Below, piece by piece: positions 6,973 to 16,383 of a DNA stretch of 64,000 nucleotides. The DNA is from Pedobacter xixiisoli (GTDB taxonomy: Bacteria; Bacteroidota; Bacteroidia; Sphingobacteriales; Sphingobacteriaceae). The position numbers and the translations under genes were made by a program. The DNA lies in assembly GCF_900215335.1 (NCBI RefSeq), contig NZ_OCMT01000002.1, forward strand, positions 1,240,001 through 1,304,000, in the 5' to 3' direction. How positions within the stretch are numbered: position 1 is the first letter of the stretch; the number at the start of each line of letters is the position of its first letter. The notes beneath the pieces were generated by a model. That model was not told the DNA's origin, did not search any database, and saw only the letters and a program-made list of their open reading frames with translations.

Positions 6973-9663
6973 TTACTTAATCCTTCCCTGCTCATTTTCA
7001 AGCGCCGAACTTCTGGTTCTAGGCCCTTTAGAATTACCACTGCTAAACCGATAACTAAAATTCAACCTGACTTGGCTGGTTTCGAAATAGCTGTAGTTGC
7101 GGATATACAAACCATCTACACTTTGTACAGAGTAAGCTTTAGTTCCTTTATAAATATCTGCAAAAATTAATCTCAGCGTAGCTTTGTCGTTCATCAAATT
7201 ACGTTGCAAACCCAAATCTATCTGACCGGTAGCCCTTGGAAACTGATTGGCACCCGCTAACTTCCTCGAATTATAAATCCCTACTACTTCCGCATTGAAG
7301 CCATAAGGTAGTTTAAAAGTCTGCTGTAAATTCATCCTACCGGCCAATTGCTTCAAATCCAATTTTCTACCTCCACCAAAATCAATGTCATTATGTAAGC
7401 CGAAAAGCGTACCGTTAAAAATTACATTCCACCATTTTGCAGGACTTAAAGTTTGCGTTAGCGTTAAGGCCAAATGCTGCTGTGTACCCAAATTTCGAGG
7501 AACCATTACAATCTTCGTATCATCAACCACATCGGTAACTTCTACACTAAAATTATTGGTATGCGTATAACTCAAGCCAATAATGGTAGAACTTTTATAA
7601 GCGTACTGTAGCAACAAACGATGGCTTATTTGAGGTGCCAAAAACGGATTTCCCTGCCAATAAGAAAGTTCATCCAATAGGTAAATAAATGGATTGAGGT
7701 TTTGATAGGCTGGTCGGTCAATTCTTTTCGAGTAACTCAATGAAAAATTATGATGAGCACTGGGCTTAATCGCCGCGGAGAAGAACGGGAACCAATTGGT
7801 ATAATTACGTTCGGTAACTTTCATATTGCCAGCCACTACAGAAATTTCGTCTAACTCGCCTTTAGAAGCCGTGTTTTCTACCCTTAAACCTCCCTGCAAC
7901 TGCCATTTACCGAAAGTCTTTTGATAATTCACATAGGCATTCGCAATCTCCTCTTGGTAAACAAACCTGTTCGACCTATCTGGGTCTCTAAATTCGCCCT
8001 CTGGTTTCACTTCCAAAAACTTCGAATCATTATCCGCAGAAACCGATGAAAATTTAAGTCCCGTTTCTAGCTTTCCCTTCCAAAGTTTGGTGGTGTAGTC
8101 TGCTTTAACTGCCCGCAAACCAATGTCAATGGCATTTAAAGAACGGTACAGATTATCGCTTAATACCGTACCATTACTTGCGGTATATTTGTTGGTTTGA
8201 AGGTTGCCCGCTCCTTTGGTAAAATCGCCGTAATCTGCGTCAAAGTTGATGATATTGCCTAACGTATCCTCATATTTATAGTTTAAATTTACATTGTAGC
8301 GTTGGGTTTGTTGCTGATAATAATCGTTAATGGCACTCAATGTTTGGTCTATCTGATTGCTTTGGGCAACACCAATATCTGTTTGTGTATCGGTAATTCC
8401 TCCCCCGAAAATAAAATTCCCATTCAGTAAAATGCCAACGGTATTCTTTTTGTCGATGGCAAAATCTGCACCCAAGCGAGAGCCCATTTTGTTACGCTTG
8501 TCCACATCATCGGTAAAACTATCATAAAATTTCCCCTCTTGGATTCTATCTGCTCCATATAAATAAGAATAGTAACCTATGAAATGGCTATAGTTCCCAA
8601 AGACGTTCAGTCTATTTTTTCTATAATTAAAAAATAAATCTTGGTTGTTGCGCAAGTAAGCACCATAACTTAAACCTGTAGTAAAGCCAGCAGAAAAGCC
8701 TTGCATAGTAGACTTCAATGTTTTCACATTAATTACGCCAGCCGTTCCTGCCGCATCATACTTGGCACTTGGGCTGTTCATGATTTCTATCGATTTGATT
8801 TCGGAAGCAGACATAGACTTCAACAATTCTGCAATTTCCCGATTAGAGAGGTAGGTCTGTTTGCCATCGATGAGTACCGCTGCGCCACCTTTGCCATTTA
8901 AAGCAATGTTGTTATCAGTACCCACTGTAACGCCGGGCGCCCTGCTCAATAATTCCAGTGCATTTGTACCTTGTGCCGTCAAGCTTTTAGAAACGTTGAA
9001 AACGATGTTACTACCATCCATCTCAATCACCTTTTGCGCACCGCTGATATTTACTTCCTTCAAAACCCTAGCCTTGTGCTTCAATTTGATTTTTCCGAAA
9101 GCCTTCGATGAACGATTTTGCTCAGTAGGAAAAAAGGAAACTTGAGCAGTTTCGAAGCCCATTGAAGAAACTTTCAGCAAATAAGCAGCGCCAACTCTTA
9201 ACGATTGATAAAACTGAAATTCGCCTTTTTCATTTGCAATGGCACCATTAATTTGAGTGGTATCTTGAAACAAGGTCACGGTAGCGAAAGGCACCACAGC
9301 ACCGTCATTTTCCAGCACCTCTCCTGTTAATAAGGATTTCGCAGTTGCATCCTGCTGCTTCAATAAATTTTCACTTCCTATTACAATCATGCTTTCCGAG
9401 AGCATTTGGTAAAAGAGCTTTCTATGGGGAAGCACATTCGCTAAAACTTCCGAAACTGGCAATCGATTGGCGTTTACAGTTACCATCATGGTGTCCGAAA
9501 CGATTTCATCACTGTATACAAAGGTATAGCCACATTGTGCCTGTATTTTCTTAAATAACGATGGCAGCGACAACGTTTCTTGCGACAAACTAAACTTCTT
9601 ATCTTGAGCAAAAGCCGTAAAACAGACACACCAAATCAGGGCAATTAAAATAATTCTCTTCAT
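6973..9663 (-). CDS. TonB-dependent outer-membrane receptor with STN domain
   Basis: The 896-residue protein begins with a signal peptide (MKRIILIALIWCVCFTAFAQ). It then shows an STN secretin/TonB short domain (about 22-95), a carboxypeptidase-like beta-sandwich (about 112-195), a TonB plug (about 215-315) and an outer-membrane barrel of the OMP_b-brl_3 type. The STN domain, together with the FecR and ECF sigma genes 2 bases and 1 kb upstream, marks it as a transducing receptor that signals substrate binding to the anti-sigma factor. No SusD partner follows, so the ligand is more likely a siderophore, peptide or similar than a glycan. Confidence 0.88.
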   Translation of the reverse strand: MKRIILIALIWCVCFTAFAQDKKFSLSQETLSLPSLFKKIQAQCGYTFVYSDEIVSDTMMVTVNANRLPVSEVLANVLPHRKLFYQMLSESMIVIGSENLLKQQDATAKSLLTGEVLENDGAVVPFATVTLFQDTTQINGAIANEKGEFQFYQSLRVGAAYLLKVSSMGFETAQVSFFPTEQNRSSKAFGKIKLKHKARVLKEVNISGAQKVIEMDGSNIVFNVSKSLTAQGTNALELLSRAPGVTVGTDNNIALNGKGGAAVLIDGKQTYLSNREIAELLKSMSASEIKSIEIMNSPSAKYDAAGTAGVINVKTLKSTMQGFSAGFTTGLSYGAYLRNNQDLFFNYRKNRLNVFGNYSHFIGYYSYLYGADRIQEGKFYDSFTDDVDKRNKMGSRLGADFAIDKKNTVGILLNGNFIFGGGITDTQTDIGVAQSNQIDQTLSAINDYYQQQTQRYNVNLNYKYEDTLGNIINFDADYGDFTKGAGNLQTNKYTASNGTVLSDNLYRSLNAIDIGLRAVKADYTTKLWKGKLETGLKFSSVSADNDSKFLEVKPEGEFRDPDRSNRFVYQEEIANAYVNYQKTFGKWQLQGGLRVENTASKGELDEISVVAGNMKVTERNYTNWFPFFSAAIKPSAHHNFSLSYSKRIDRPAYQNLNPFIYLLDELSYWQGNPFLAPQISHRLLLQYAYKSSTIIGLSYTHTNNFSVEVTDVVDDTKIVMVPRNLGTQQHLALTLTQTLSPAKWWNVIFNGTLFGLHNDIDFGGGRKLDLKQLAGRMNLQQTFKLPYGFNAEVVGIYNSRKLAGANQFPRATGQIDLGLQRNLMNDKATLRLIFADIYKGTKAYSVQSVDGLYIRNYSYFETSQVRLNFSYRFSSGNSKGPRTRSSALENEQGRIK

Positions 9664-9665
9664 TC

Positions 9666-10691
9666 CTAATCCTTAATAATTACCAGTTGTTTGTCAACGG
9701 TGTAGGTTAATGGATAGGAAAGTTTCAATGCCTCCAATGCTTGATAAATGGTTTCGTTGATAAATGTACCACTAAAGCGCTTTTCCTTTAATTTTTCGCT
9801 ACGGATTTCGATTTTCAAATCGTATTTCTTGGCTAGCTTTGGGGCCAAATCCACTAATCTTTCCTTGTGGAAAACCAGCGTATCTGCCGCCCAACTCGCT
9901 TCTCTCAGCATCATTTCAGGTTTCAGCGCAACAATCTGAAAAATATTTTGATTGGTTAAGGCAGCTTGATTAACAAACACCAGCTTGTCATTAGGTTTCA
10001 GCAGCACACTATTTTTCACGTTTCCTCTATCGGTTACGGCTATAGAACCTCTCAGCAAGGCCACTGCTATTCCACTATTTTTTGGGTATGCATTCACATT
10101 AAATGCAGTACCTTTCACCTCAATATCAATTCCTTTCTCTGGCGCCCCAACATGAACTATCAAAGGAACAGCAGCATTTTTAACCACATCAAAATACGCT
10201 TCTCCCTGTAAGGTAATTTCACGTTGATGCTTTCCGAAATTTTCATTGTAAGTAATGCTAGATTCCTTATTTAACCAAATTCGGGTACCGTCATCCAAAA
10301 TTTTAAAGATTTTATGGTCTGTTGCAGTAAGTAATATCGTTTGGCTTCGATTAGAAAAATGATAAGCCACCAAACCTATGCCCAAAACAAGTGTTACGAT
10401 GGCCGCAACCCTCACTAAAGCATGCGAGAACAGAGTTCTTTTGGGTGCAGAAAAATCAAATCGAGGAGCTACGGCATTATTTTCAGCTTCCGCAATTTTC
10501 TGCCAAGTGGCATCAAGTGGCGGTAAAATGGTGTCGACATCTTTCTTCTTCAAAAAATAATTCTCCATCTCATGAGCCAATACTCGGTATGTTTCATGTT
10601 GAAGTGCCTGCTCCAAATGTGCTTGTTCGCTCGCAGAAATTTCCTTCGAAAGCTTTTTAGAAAGCAATAGGATGAACTTTTCTTTTTCCAT
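9666..10691 (-). CDS. FecR-type transmembrane anti-sigma factor
   Basis: This 341-residue inner-membrane protein has an N-terminal cytosolic segment that should bind the sigma factor, one membrane helix (about 91-111, AIVTLVLGIGLVAYH), a periplasmic FecR domain (about 118-215) and a C-terminal DUF4974 domain (about 265-340). The order ECF sigma, FecR, TonB receptor on one strand, with a 2-base gap to the receptor, is the standard Bacteroidota cell-surface signalling arrangement. It should hold the sigma factor inactive until the receptor STN domain signals ligand. Confidence 0.92.
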   Translation of the reverse strand: MEKEKFILLLSKKLSKEISASEQAHLEQALQHETYRVLAHEMENYFLKKKDVDTILPPLDATWQKIAEAENNAVAPRFDFSAPKRTLFSHALVRVAAIVTLVLGIGLVAYHFSNRSQTILLTATDHKIFKILDDGTRIWLNKESSITYNENFGKHQREITLQGEAYFDVVKNAAVPLIVHVGAPEKGIDIEVKGTAFNVNAYPKNSGIAVALLRGSIAVTDRGNVKNSVLLKPNDKLVFVNQAALTNQNIFQIVALKPEMMLREASWAADTLVFHKERLVDLAPKLAKKYDLKIEIRSEKLKEKRFSGTFINETIYQALEALKLSYPLTYTVDKQLVIIKD

Positions 10692-10736
10692 CGTTTTAAT
10701 CTTATCTCATTAAGACACCAACTTTTAGCAAACTAC

Positions 10737-11357
10737 TTACTGCAACATCAAAAAAATGGCAGATAACTTCGAAAGCTGTTTCCTAGCTGTTTTAGATTGC
10801 GGATGATAGCCCAAATAATCACTCATCTCATCGGCAAGTGTTTTCACTGCTTTGTACAACTGATTTTCTACCGTTCTTTTCGAAATTCCCAATATCGCAG
10901 CAACTGCATCCGTTTTCAATCCATCTTCCTTAATCAATCTGAAAATAATCCTTCGCTGCTCGGGAAGTGAGCTTACCGCTTTATCGAGCAAATTGAACAA
11001 CTCTTTGTCTTCCAATTTTGAATTTGCCGCAGCTCTTTCTGTCGGAAACAGTTGATTTTCTTCGTAACCTACTACAGCTCGTTTTTTATCAGCTCTGATT
11101 AAATTTAAGCAAGCGTTTTTAACAGAAACATACAGGTAAACCTCTGGATGAAGTACCGTAGAAAGTTGTTGTCGCTTTAGCCAAAGCTTCACAAAAAGTT
11201 CAGCGCTAATTTCTTCAGCACTTTCCAATTGTTTGGTGTATTGTTGGGCAAAAACCACCAATTTTGCGTAATAAGCTACAAAAAGTGTATTAAATGCGGT
11301 TTTATCTCCCTGCTGGATTTCCTGAAATAGTAGCTTAATCTTTTCTTTTTCCGACAT
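10737..11357 (-). CDS. ECF RNA polymerase sigma factor (FecI-like)
   Basis: This is an ECF sigma factor of about 206 residues with region 2 (ISAELFVKLWLKRQQL) and region 4 (ILGISKRTVENQLYKA helix-turn-helix). The open frame extends 31 codons further upstream to 11450, but that extension (FFLGRVSISSYFG) has no family match. MSEKEKIKLL at 11357 looks like the true start. It is followed by FecR and the TonB receptor and should drive expression of this receptor operon when released. Confidence 0.9.
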   Translation of the reverse strand: MSEKEKIKLLFQEIQQGDKTAFNTLFVAYYAKLVVFAQQYTKQLESAEEISAELFVKLWLKRQQLSTVLHPEVYLYVSVKNACLNLIRADKKRAVVGYEENQLFPTERAAANSKLEDKELFNLLDKAVSSLPEQRRIIFRLIKEDGLKTDAVAAILGISKRTVENQLYKAVKTLADEMSDYLGYHPQSKTARKQLSKLSAIFLMLQ

Positions 11358-11561
11358 CAAAACTTGGCTTGCAAAAAGGTTGGTTGATACAATGACACCA
11401 AAATAGGAAGATATACTTACTCTGCCGAGAAAAAAAGAAGATGATGGCAATTGTAGCGCTACGAATTTAAATCAAATTGCTACGCATTTACACCGAAACC
11501 AATTGAATATAAGACCACAAACTAATTACTGCCAACTGCGTTTTATATTCGAATAAATTTA

Positions 11562-12173
11562 ATGACCAAAACCATGACGACAACTACAGCGAACAAAAAA
11601 TTAACCAAGGCACACATCGTAGTCATCTTACTTTTTATTGGTGCTTTATTTGCCTATGGCTATTATGAGGTTGTTTTGAAAACCAAGCTCAATGGTGCTA
11701 CACTAATTGACAACCCCACAGCAAAAGCCATTAACGTAAAAATTGACGGACAAGCGTACAACGTACCTGCAAACAGTTATGTTGCGGTGGAACTTGAGTT
11801 GGGGCATCATAAAATTGATTGTGAGGCCTACAATATCGCGGGGCAAGATTTACACCTAGACCCAACGGAATATGGCGTCATCAATCCAACTAAATCTAAA
11901 TATGTGATTTACAATATCATCTACACTAAAAAAGATTTGAGAGACCAGTTTAAACCTTATCAAGTAGAAGGCAAAGAAGTTTATTCGCTTTTAGGTGAGC
12001 CCGAAGTAAGTACCGCTTTATTTATACCAGACAGAACCTTGGGAAAAGGCAATATCGATACTAAAGAACCATCTTCGGAGAGTTATAATAAAATGAACCA
12101 AGATTATGCCTTTTTAACGAAAATATTCAGGCTACAGGATTTCTTCGAGTTTTATGATAAGAACAATAAATAA
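11562..12173 (+). CDS. Unknown membrane-anchored protein with a PEGA-like domain
   Basis: The 203-residue protein has one N-terminal membrane helix (about 19-40, IVVILLFIGALFAYGYY). A small beta domain follows, in which NPTAKAINVKIDGQAYNVPA and a later LELGHHKI resemble PEGA or carboxypeptidase-like sandwiches. The rest has no recognised motif. Predicted topology places the bulk outside the cytosol. ATG at 11577 (MTTTTANKK) is an alternative start. It immediately precedes another exported unknown protein, so the two probably form a unit. Confidence 0.6.
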   Translation: MTKTMTTTTANKKLTKAHIVVILLFIGALFAYGYYEVVLKTKLNGATLIDNPTAKAINVKIDGQAYNVPANSYVAVELELGHHKIDCEAYNIAGQDLHLDPTEYGVINPTKSKYVIYNIIYTKKDLRDQFKPYQVEGKEVYSLLGEPEVSTALFIPDRTLGKGNIDTKEPSSESYNKMNQDYAFLTKIFRLQDFFEFYDKNNK

Positions 12174-12195
12174 ATTATTTATAACTACCTACATC

Positions 12196-13167
12196 ATGAG
12201 AATATTGATCTGCATCGCCATCATAATGGGCTTAACTATAAATAAAAGTTCCTGTCAGGAATTTTTCCCGATGAACTTAAAATCGCTTATCTCAGTAGAA
12301 AAAACGGGAGATAAAATGGAAATCAAACCCAACAGTTATTTCTTAAATGAGAAAGGGTTCTTTTTGGCTGATGACCTATTATTTGTGAATAAGCAAAGCG
12401 GCGAAAAGGTTAAATTATCTTCCAATGTCAGTCAAGATAAAGAGGAAATTAGGGTAGATTATTACAGCATGGCGAAAGATTTAAATCGGTTTATGAAGCG
12501 AGCAGGAGAAAGTGGGCTGAAGAAGATGAACGAAAATCTGTTCGAGCATAAAGATAAGAACACGACGATAAGGATAGCAATCAAAAGAAATGTACAAGAA
12601 GTAGGTAAAAGCTATAACCTGTTAAGCTTAGTAGTGATAGAAGATTTTACGAATGGTAGAATCGCTATTGAAAACAGACCAATTAAATTTCCAGTTGATT
12701 ATTCTTATCCACTACAAAATACTACCTATTATTTCGATACTGATCTCAAAGACGACAAATCCTACACTGACGAATATTTCATCAATGTAAGACTCTCAAA
12801 AAAAGCTAAGTATGGCAATAAAATCATTTTTTTAGATGATATGAACTGGAAAGTGACTTTAGCAAATAAACAAACTTTTGTGGGAACTTATAATCAAAGC
12901 ACCCAAGACCGCCAAATGATTAATATTGGCTTTAATGTAACTGCAGTTGCACCAAAAGTTCCCAAAGGATACATGCAGCCTATTGCACAAACTGGTGCCA
13001 TTTATAATGCAAGCGAGCTAAAAAAAGCAAAGCATGATGCGGCATATTATAAATTCTTTTTCACCAAAAGCTATGATTTAAGGTTCGAAGGGAATGATTT
13101 ATGGCTTTCGGGGAAGCATTACGAAAACTACCCTACGTTAGCAGTTCCTTCGGGAAAAGGAAATTAA
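12196..13167 (+). CDS. Unknown exported protein
   Basis: I place the start at ATG 12196 because the residues that follow (MRILICIAIIMGLTI then KSSCQ) form a signal peptide with a possible lipobox-like cysteine. The longer frame from 12154 would add 14 residues and overlap the gene upstream. The mature part of about 300 residues is rich in beta-type sequence and ends near FTKSYDLRF. A family resemblance to surface or matrix-associated unknowns is only a guess. It lies 22 bases after its neighbour and is probably cotranscribed with it. Confidence 0.6.
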   Translation: MRILICIAIIMGLTINKSSCQEFFPMNLKSLISVEKTGDKMEIKPNSYFLNEKGFFLADDLLFVNKQSGEKVKLSSNVSQDKEEIRVDYYSMAKDLNRFMKRAGESGLKKMNENLFEHKDKNTTIRIAIKRNVQEVGKSYNLLSLVVIEDFTNGRIAIENRPIKFPVDYSYPLQNTTYYFDTDLKDDKSYTDEYFINVRLSKKAKYGNKIIFLDDMNWKVTLANKQTFVGTYNQSTQDRQMINIGFNVTAVAPKVPKGYMQPIAQTGAIYNASELKKAKHDAAYYKFFFTKSYDLRFEGNDLWLSGKHYENYPTLAVPSGKGN

Positions 13168-13203
13168 CGATAGACACTGTACTACTGGAGGGATTACTTT
13201 GGT

Positions 13204-13268
13204 ATTTGTCGCACTGAGCTTGTCGAAGTGTCTTAATTTAAAAGGCTTCGACAGGCTCAGCCTGACAA
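13204..13268. repeat. Palindromic repeat, GAGCTTGTCGAAG family (copy 1)
   Basis: GCACTGAGCTTGTCGAAG at 13210-13227 pairs imperfectly with CTTCGACAGGCTCAGCCTGAC, across a short AT-rich loop. It sits between converging genes. Other copies are at 32231-32293 and 55483-55543. Confidence 0.75.
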
Positions 13269-13272
13269 TTTA

Positions 13273-14346
13273 TTATTTCTTCGCCGCCGCATTAATCTTT
13301 GCCGCAATCAATCTCCAATCATAGAAATGGAAAGTTTTATCCGTACTCATCGCCACAAAAACACCTTCTGGATAATTAGGGCCTAAGTTTACGTTGGTAG
13401 CATCGGCTCCATCAGTTTCCATCGCACTTACCGGAAACTCAGTAATTAAATCATACTGATTTGCATTGCCATTGCTACCTTCTCGTGGGTAAACCATAAA
13501 ACTTTGCGAACCTTGGTTAGACACCAAGATATAGCCAGTTTGAGCACCCGTTTTATAGATGGCAATTCCTTCATGGTCTTCTGAAAAGCCAATTTTTGCG
13601 AACAACGCCAACTCTTGGTCGTTCTTAGCTGCTGGGTCTGCTAGGTATTTCCTTACCCCTACCTGTTCATCAGAATAGTAGATAAAACCTAGTTCATTGT
13701 CTACCGCAATGGCTTCAATTTCTTTTTTGCCGCTGTATTTACCAAACTTGCGCACCACTGCTCCAGTAAGCGCACCTTTGCCGTTATCTTTCAATTCATA
13801 TTGCCACAAGTACCCATCTGCCGGACCAGATTTTCTACCCACTACCGCAAAAACGGTTTGGTCTGATGGACGAGTATACAAAGCCACTCCCATTGGGTCT
13901 CTTTCTGTTTCGCCAGCAAAAACTTCGATACCGCCATTATCAATGGGCTGTAAATCTGGCAAAGTAAAAATGCGGATTTTATTGGCCTGACGCTCTGTAG
14001 TGACAGCAACATCTACTTTCTTACCATTTAGCATAATGCCATAGGCAATATCTACATTATTGGGGCGCTGGATATTCCCTACTCTTTTTACTACTTTTCC
14101 CGAAAGGTCAAAAGCATATAAAGCGCCATCTGTATCTTTGTCGGTACCAAGAATCAAACTCTTGCTCGCATCAGCGGGGTTAATCCAAATGGCAGGGTCG
14201 TCGGTGTCGTGTTTTACTTTTTCAGTAATTACGGTAGCCTGTACCGTATTAGCGTTGTTTTTATTTTTATCTTCTTTTATTTTCTGGCCACAAGCGTTTA
14301 AGGCCAGTAGCATTAGTGCTAAAAAATATGTCTTTGAATGATTCAT
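13273..14346 (-). CDS. Beta-propeller phytase lipoprotein
   Basis: This 357-residue lipoprotein (signal then LLALNACG lipobox) belongs to the six-bladed beta-propeller phytases, which use calcium to release phosphate from myo-inositol hexakisphosphate. The family signature DTDDPAIWINPAD lies just after the linker, and KSLILGTDKDTDGALYAFDL, AIYKTGAQTGYILVSNQGSQ and DGADATNVNLGPNYPEGVFV follow the propeller pattern. It should act outside the inner membrane, anchored by lipid. It lies downstream of, and on the same strand as, a TPR/HTH regulator and a TonB receptor, which suggests a phytate/phosphate acquisition locus. Confidence 0.9.
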   Translation of the reverse strand: MNHSKTYFLALMLLALNACGQKIKEDKNKNNANTVQATVITEKVKHDTDDPAIWINPADASKSLILGTDKDTDGALYAFDLSGKVVKRVGNIQRPNNVDIAYGIMLNGKKVDVAVTTERQANKIRIFTLPDLQPIDNGGIEVFAGETERDPMGVALYTRPSDQTVFAVVGRKSGPADGYLWQYELKDNGKGALTGAVVRKFGKYSGKKEIEAIAVDNELGFIYYSDEQVGVRKYLADPAAKNDQELALFAKIGFSEDHEGIAIYKTGAQTGYILVSNQGSQSFMVYPREGSNGNANQYDLITEFPVSAMETDGADATNVNLGPNYPEGVFVAMSTDKTFHFYDWRLIAAKINAAAKK

Positions 14347-14391
14347 TTACAATTGTATTAATGTTTAACAAATTTTGCGTTAAACTACCGT

Positions 14392-14425
14392 ATCGCCAAA
14401 AAAATGGCGTTACAAATAGTTAACA
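14392..14425 (-). promoter_or_regulatory. Possible Pho-box-like direct repeat and hairpin before the phytase gene
   Basis: On the minus strand TGTTAAC-TATT-TGTAACG gives two 7-base halves with a 4-base spacer (14408-14425), the spacing of PhoB sites. It is directly followed by a small hairpin CGCCA-TTTTT-TGGCG. Similar elements precede the TonB receptor at 19377-19394. The phylum consensus for PhoB is not something I can confirm here, so this is inference. Confidence 0.3.
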
Positions 14426-14461
14426 AATAAAAAATGGTGTAATCAAATTAGCAACAGTCTG

Positions 14462-16096
14462 CTAAATTGATTGTATAAATGCGGTTAAACTAGCTCCTTG
14501 CTCTAATTTAAGCTTTTTACGCAAGCGATATCTTGCCACACGTAAACTGTCTGTAGAAACGCCTAGCAATGCTGCAATATCAGGCGCATTCATGTTGAGC
14601 TTAATCAGCGAGATAAACTTGATATCTGTTGCCGAAAGTCCTGGATTGATTTGCTGCAATTGGTCAAAAAACTCTTGGTTAATTTCTTCGAAAATCCTTC
14701 TAAAATCATCCCAATAAGCATCTTTATGAAAGTTCTGATTAATTTTATTCAATAAGCTACGTAGCTCCTTTTTATAGCTTCTACCATCGCTCTTAATCAT
14801 TTCCGTTAAGGCTTCCCTAATATCTTCCAACAACTGATTTTTCTGAATAGTCTGTAAAGTATGCGCCGTAATTTCCTTGGCTTTGGTATGTAGGTTTTGC
14901 TTGAACTGCTCTTCTTGCAATTTCTTATTATTCAGATCAACCTCCATCAGCTCTTGCTTGGTTTTCAAGATTTCCTCTTCCTTGGCATTGGTTGCTCTTT
15001 CCTTTAAAATGCGATGACGTTGGTTACGGATGATAATGCCAGCCACCAAAATAAACATCACCGCAGCAATGCCCGAAGCAATATAAATTGCCCAAGCTAT
15101 CTTTTCCTGTCGAGCCATTTCGGCAAGCTGTATTTCCTTTCTATCCAGCCCGTAAATTACTTTAAGCAAAGCTTCCTGATTTTTACTTTCTTCAGAATAA
15201 GACCTCAAAAAGTATCGTCTGCTTAGTTCCAAATAGAGAAAAGTACTATCGGTTTTTTTAAGGAAGCTATAAGTTTTCCCTAAATCCCGATAGGCACTGC
15301 TTAACCTGCTGTAAGACTTGGTACTTTTGGCCAGAGCTTCTGCTTTTCTGGTATAACGTAATGCTCCTGTGTAGTCACCTTGTTTCCGGTAAACATCACC
15401 TACGTTGTTATAAGCATCAATCAGCATTTCGGTATTGCCACCTTGCTCAAACCAAGCTAAGGCTTTAGAAAAATGAAAATAAGCTTTATCAAACTGAGAC
15501 TTGTCTTCATAAATGCTACCTAAATTTTCGTGTACCAAGGCCGCACCTTCCGCATCGCCAATGCGATCAAACACCTGCATGGCTTTTTGCTGATAGAAAT
15601 AGGCACTGTCATAGTTCAACGTCTTCTCGTAATAATGACCGATATTGGCATAAGTACGGGCTATACCGCTACTATCTCGCAATCGCTGAAAGGTAGTTAA
15701 AGCTTTGAAGTAAGATGATTTGGCGTCTTTTTCCTGCTTGGTGATCAGGAAAAGCAGAGCCAAATCGTTCAGGTTATCTGCAGCCTGTTTCTCGTTTTTA
15801 TCAGAACGGTAAATTTCATCAGCTTTGATGTGATAATTGAGCGACTGCGTAAACAAACCCATTTGGTAACAGATTTGCCCCATCCGCTGCAAGGCTCTGG
15901 CCTGTTGCACTAAATCAGCATCAGCCTTTGCTTGTTTATAGATTTCGTTCTGTCTAACGAACAAGGCATCCGAAGTTTGTGGCGAAGTTCTTTCTATATG
16001 CTCGTTAACTTCATGTATAGCAGTTGGATTTTGTGCAACAAGCTGCCCTGCTGCACAAAATACCATTGATAGGAACCATAAAATCTGTTTTATCAT
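14462..16096 (-). CDS. TPR-containing transmembrane regulator with C-terminal LuxR-like HTH
   Basis: The 544-residue protein has a signal or anchor segment, about six tetratricopeptide repeats (roughly 50-320; ARTYANIGHYYEKTL and ALVHENLGSIYEDKS are clear), one membrane helix near 335-358, a cytosolic coiled coil rich in Lys and Glu, and a winged/LuxR-type helix-turn-helix at the end (DIAALLGVSTDSLRVARYRL). This architecture is typical of Bacteroidota one-component regulators that sense outside the cytosol. It lies between the TonB receptor and the phytase on the same strand, so it probably controls that locus. The signal it senses is unknown. Confidence 0.85.
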   Translation of the reverse strand: MIKQILWFLSMVFCAAGQLVAQNPTAIHEVNEHIERTSPQTSDALFVRQNEIYKQAKADADLVQQARALQRMGQICYQMGLFTQSLNYHIKADEIYRSDKNEKQAADNLNDLALLFLITKQEKDAKSSYFKALTTFQRLRDSSGIARTYANIGHYYEKTLNYDSAYFYQQKAMQVFDRIGDAEGAALVHENLGSIYEDKSQFDKAYFHFSKALAWFEQGGNTEMLIDAYNNVGDVYRKQGDYTGALRYTRKAEALAKSTKSYSRLSSAYRDLGKTYSFLKKTDSTFLYLELSRRYFLRSYSEESKNQEALLKVIYGLDRKEIQLAEMARQEKIAWAIYIASGIAAVMFILVAGIIIRNQRHRILKERATNAKEEEILKTKQELMEVDLNNKKLQEEQFKQNLHTKAKEITAHTLQTIQKNQLLEDIREALTEMIKSDGRSYKKELRSLLNKINQNFHKDAYWDDFRRIFEEINQEFFDQLQQINPGLSATDIKFISLIKLNMNAPDIAALLGVSTDSLRVARYRLRKKLKLEQGASLTAFIQSI

Positions 16097-16140
16097 ACTG
16101 CTATATTTATTTTACCCTGTCTGCACTCTATCACTAAATC

Positions 16141-16365
16141 ATCTTCAACACCCCGCCCATTGGGCACCCTCCGATATATCGGAGAGAATGTTGGATGCAG
16201 TTCCCCTCTTTTAGAGGGGTGGTTGAAAACCGGGGTGTTTATTTTCAACGAGCTCATTAAATGAGATTGCTTCACCCTCTTGTTAAGTCCAACGCTTCAG
16301 TTCGCAATGACGCGACTATTTTCGTCATTGCGAGGAGAGTAGCGACGCGGCAATCTATCCTGCTA
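16141..16365. repeat. Two adjacent intergenic palindromic repeats
   Basis: The gap between the TPR regulator and the TonB receptor contains no convincing gene. At 16141-16245 short stems such as TCCGATATATCGGA and CCCCTCTTTTAGAGGGG lie inside complementary outer ends. At 16300-16360 CGCAATGACG and CGTCATTGCG pair, and CGAGGAGAGTAGCGACGCGGCAATCT relates to the CATTGCGAGG family seen at 32.6, 36.7 and 48.4 kb. A 60-codon frame running through it is repeat-derived. Confidence 0.65.
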
Positions 16366-16383
16366 TCTTCTCAATTACCCATC

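Noticed and set aside
11358-11450. N-terminal extension of the FecI-like sigma factor
   Set aside because: The extra 31 residues have no sigma-factor similarity, and MSEKEKIKLL is a convincing start.
16093-16275. 60-codon frame between TPR regulator and TonB receptor
   Set aside because: It is made from the palindromic repeat sequence; no protein-like pattern.
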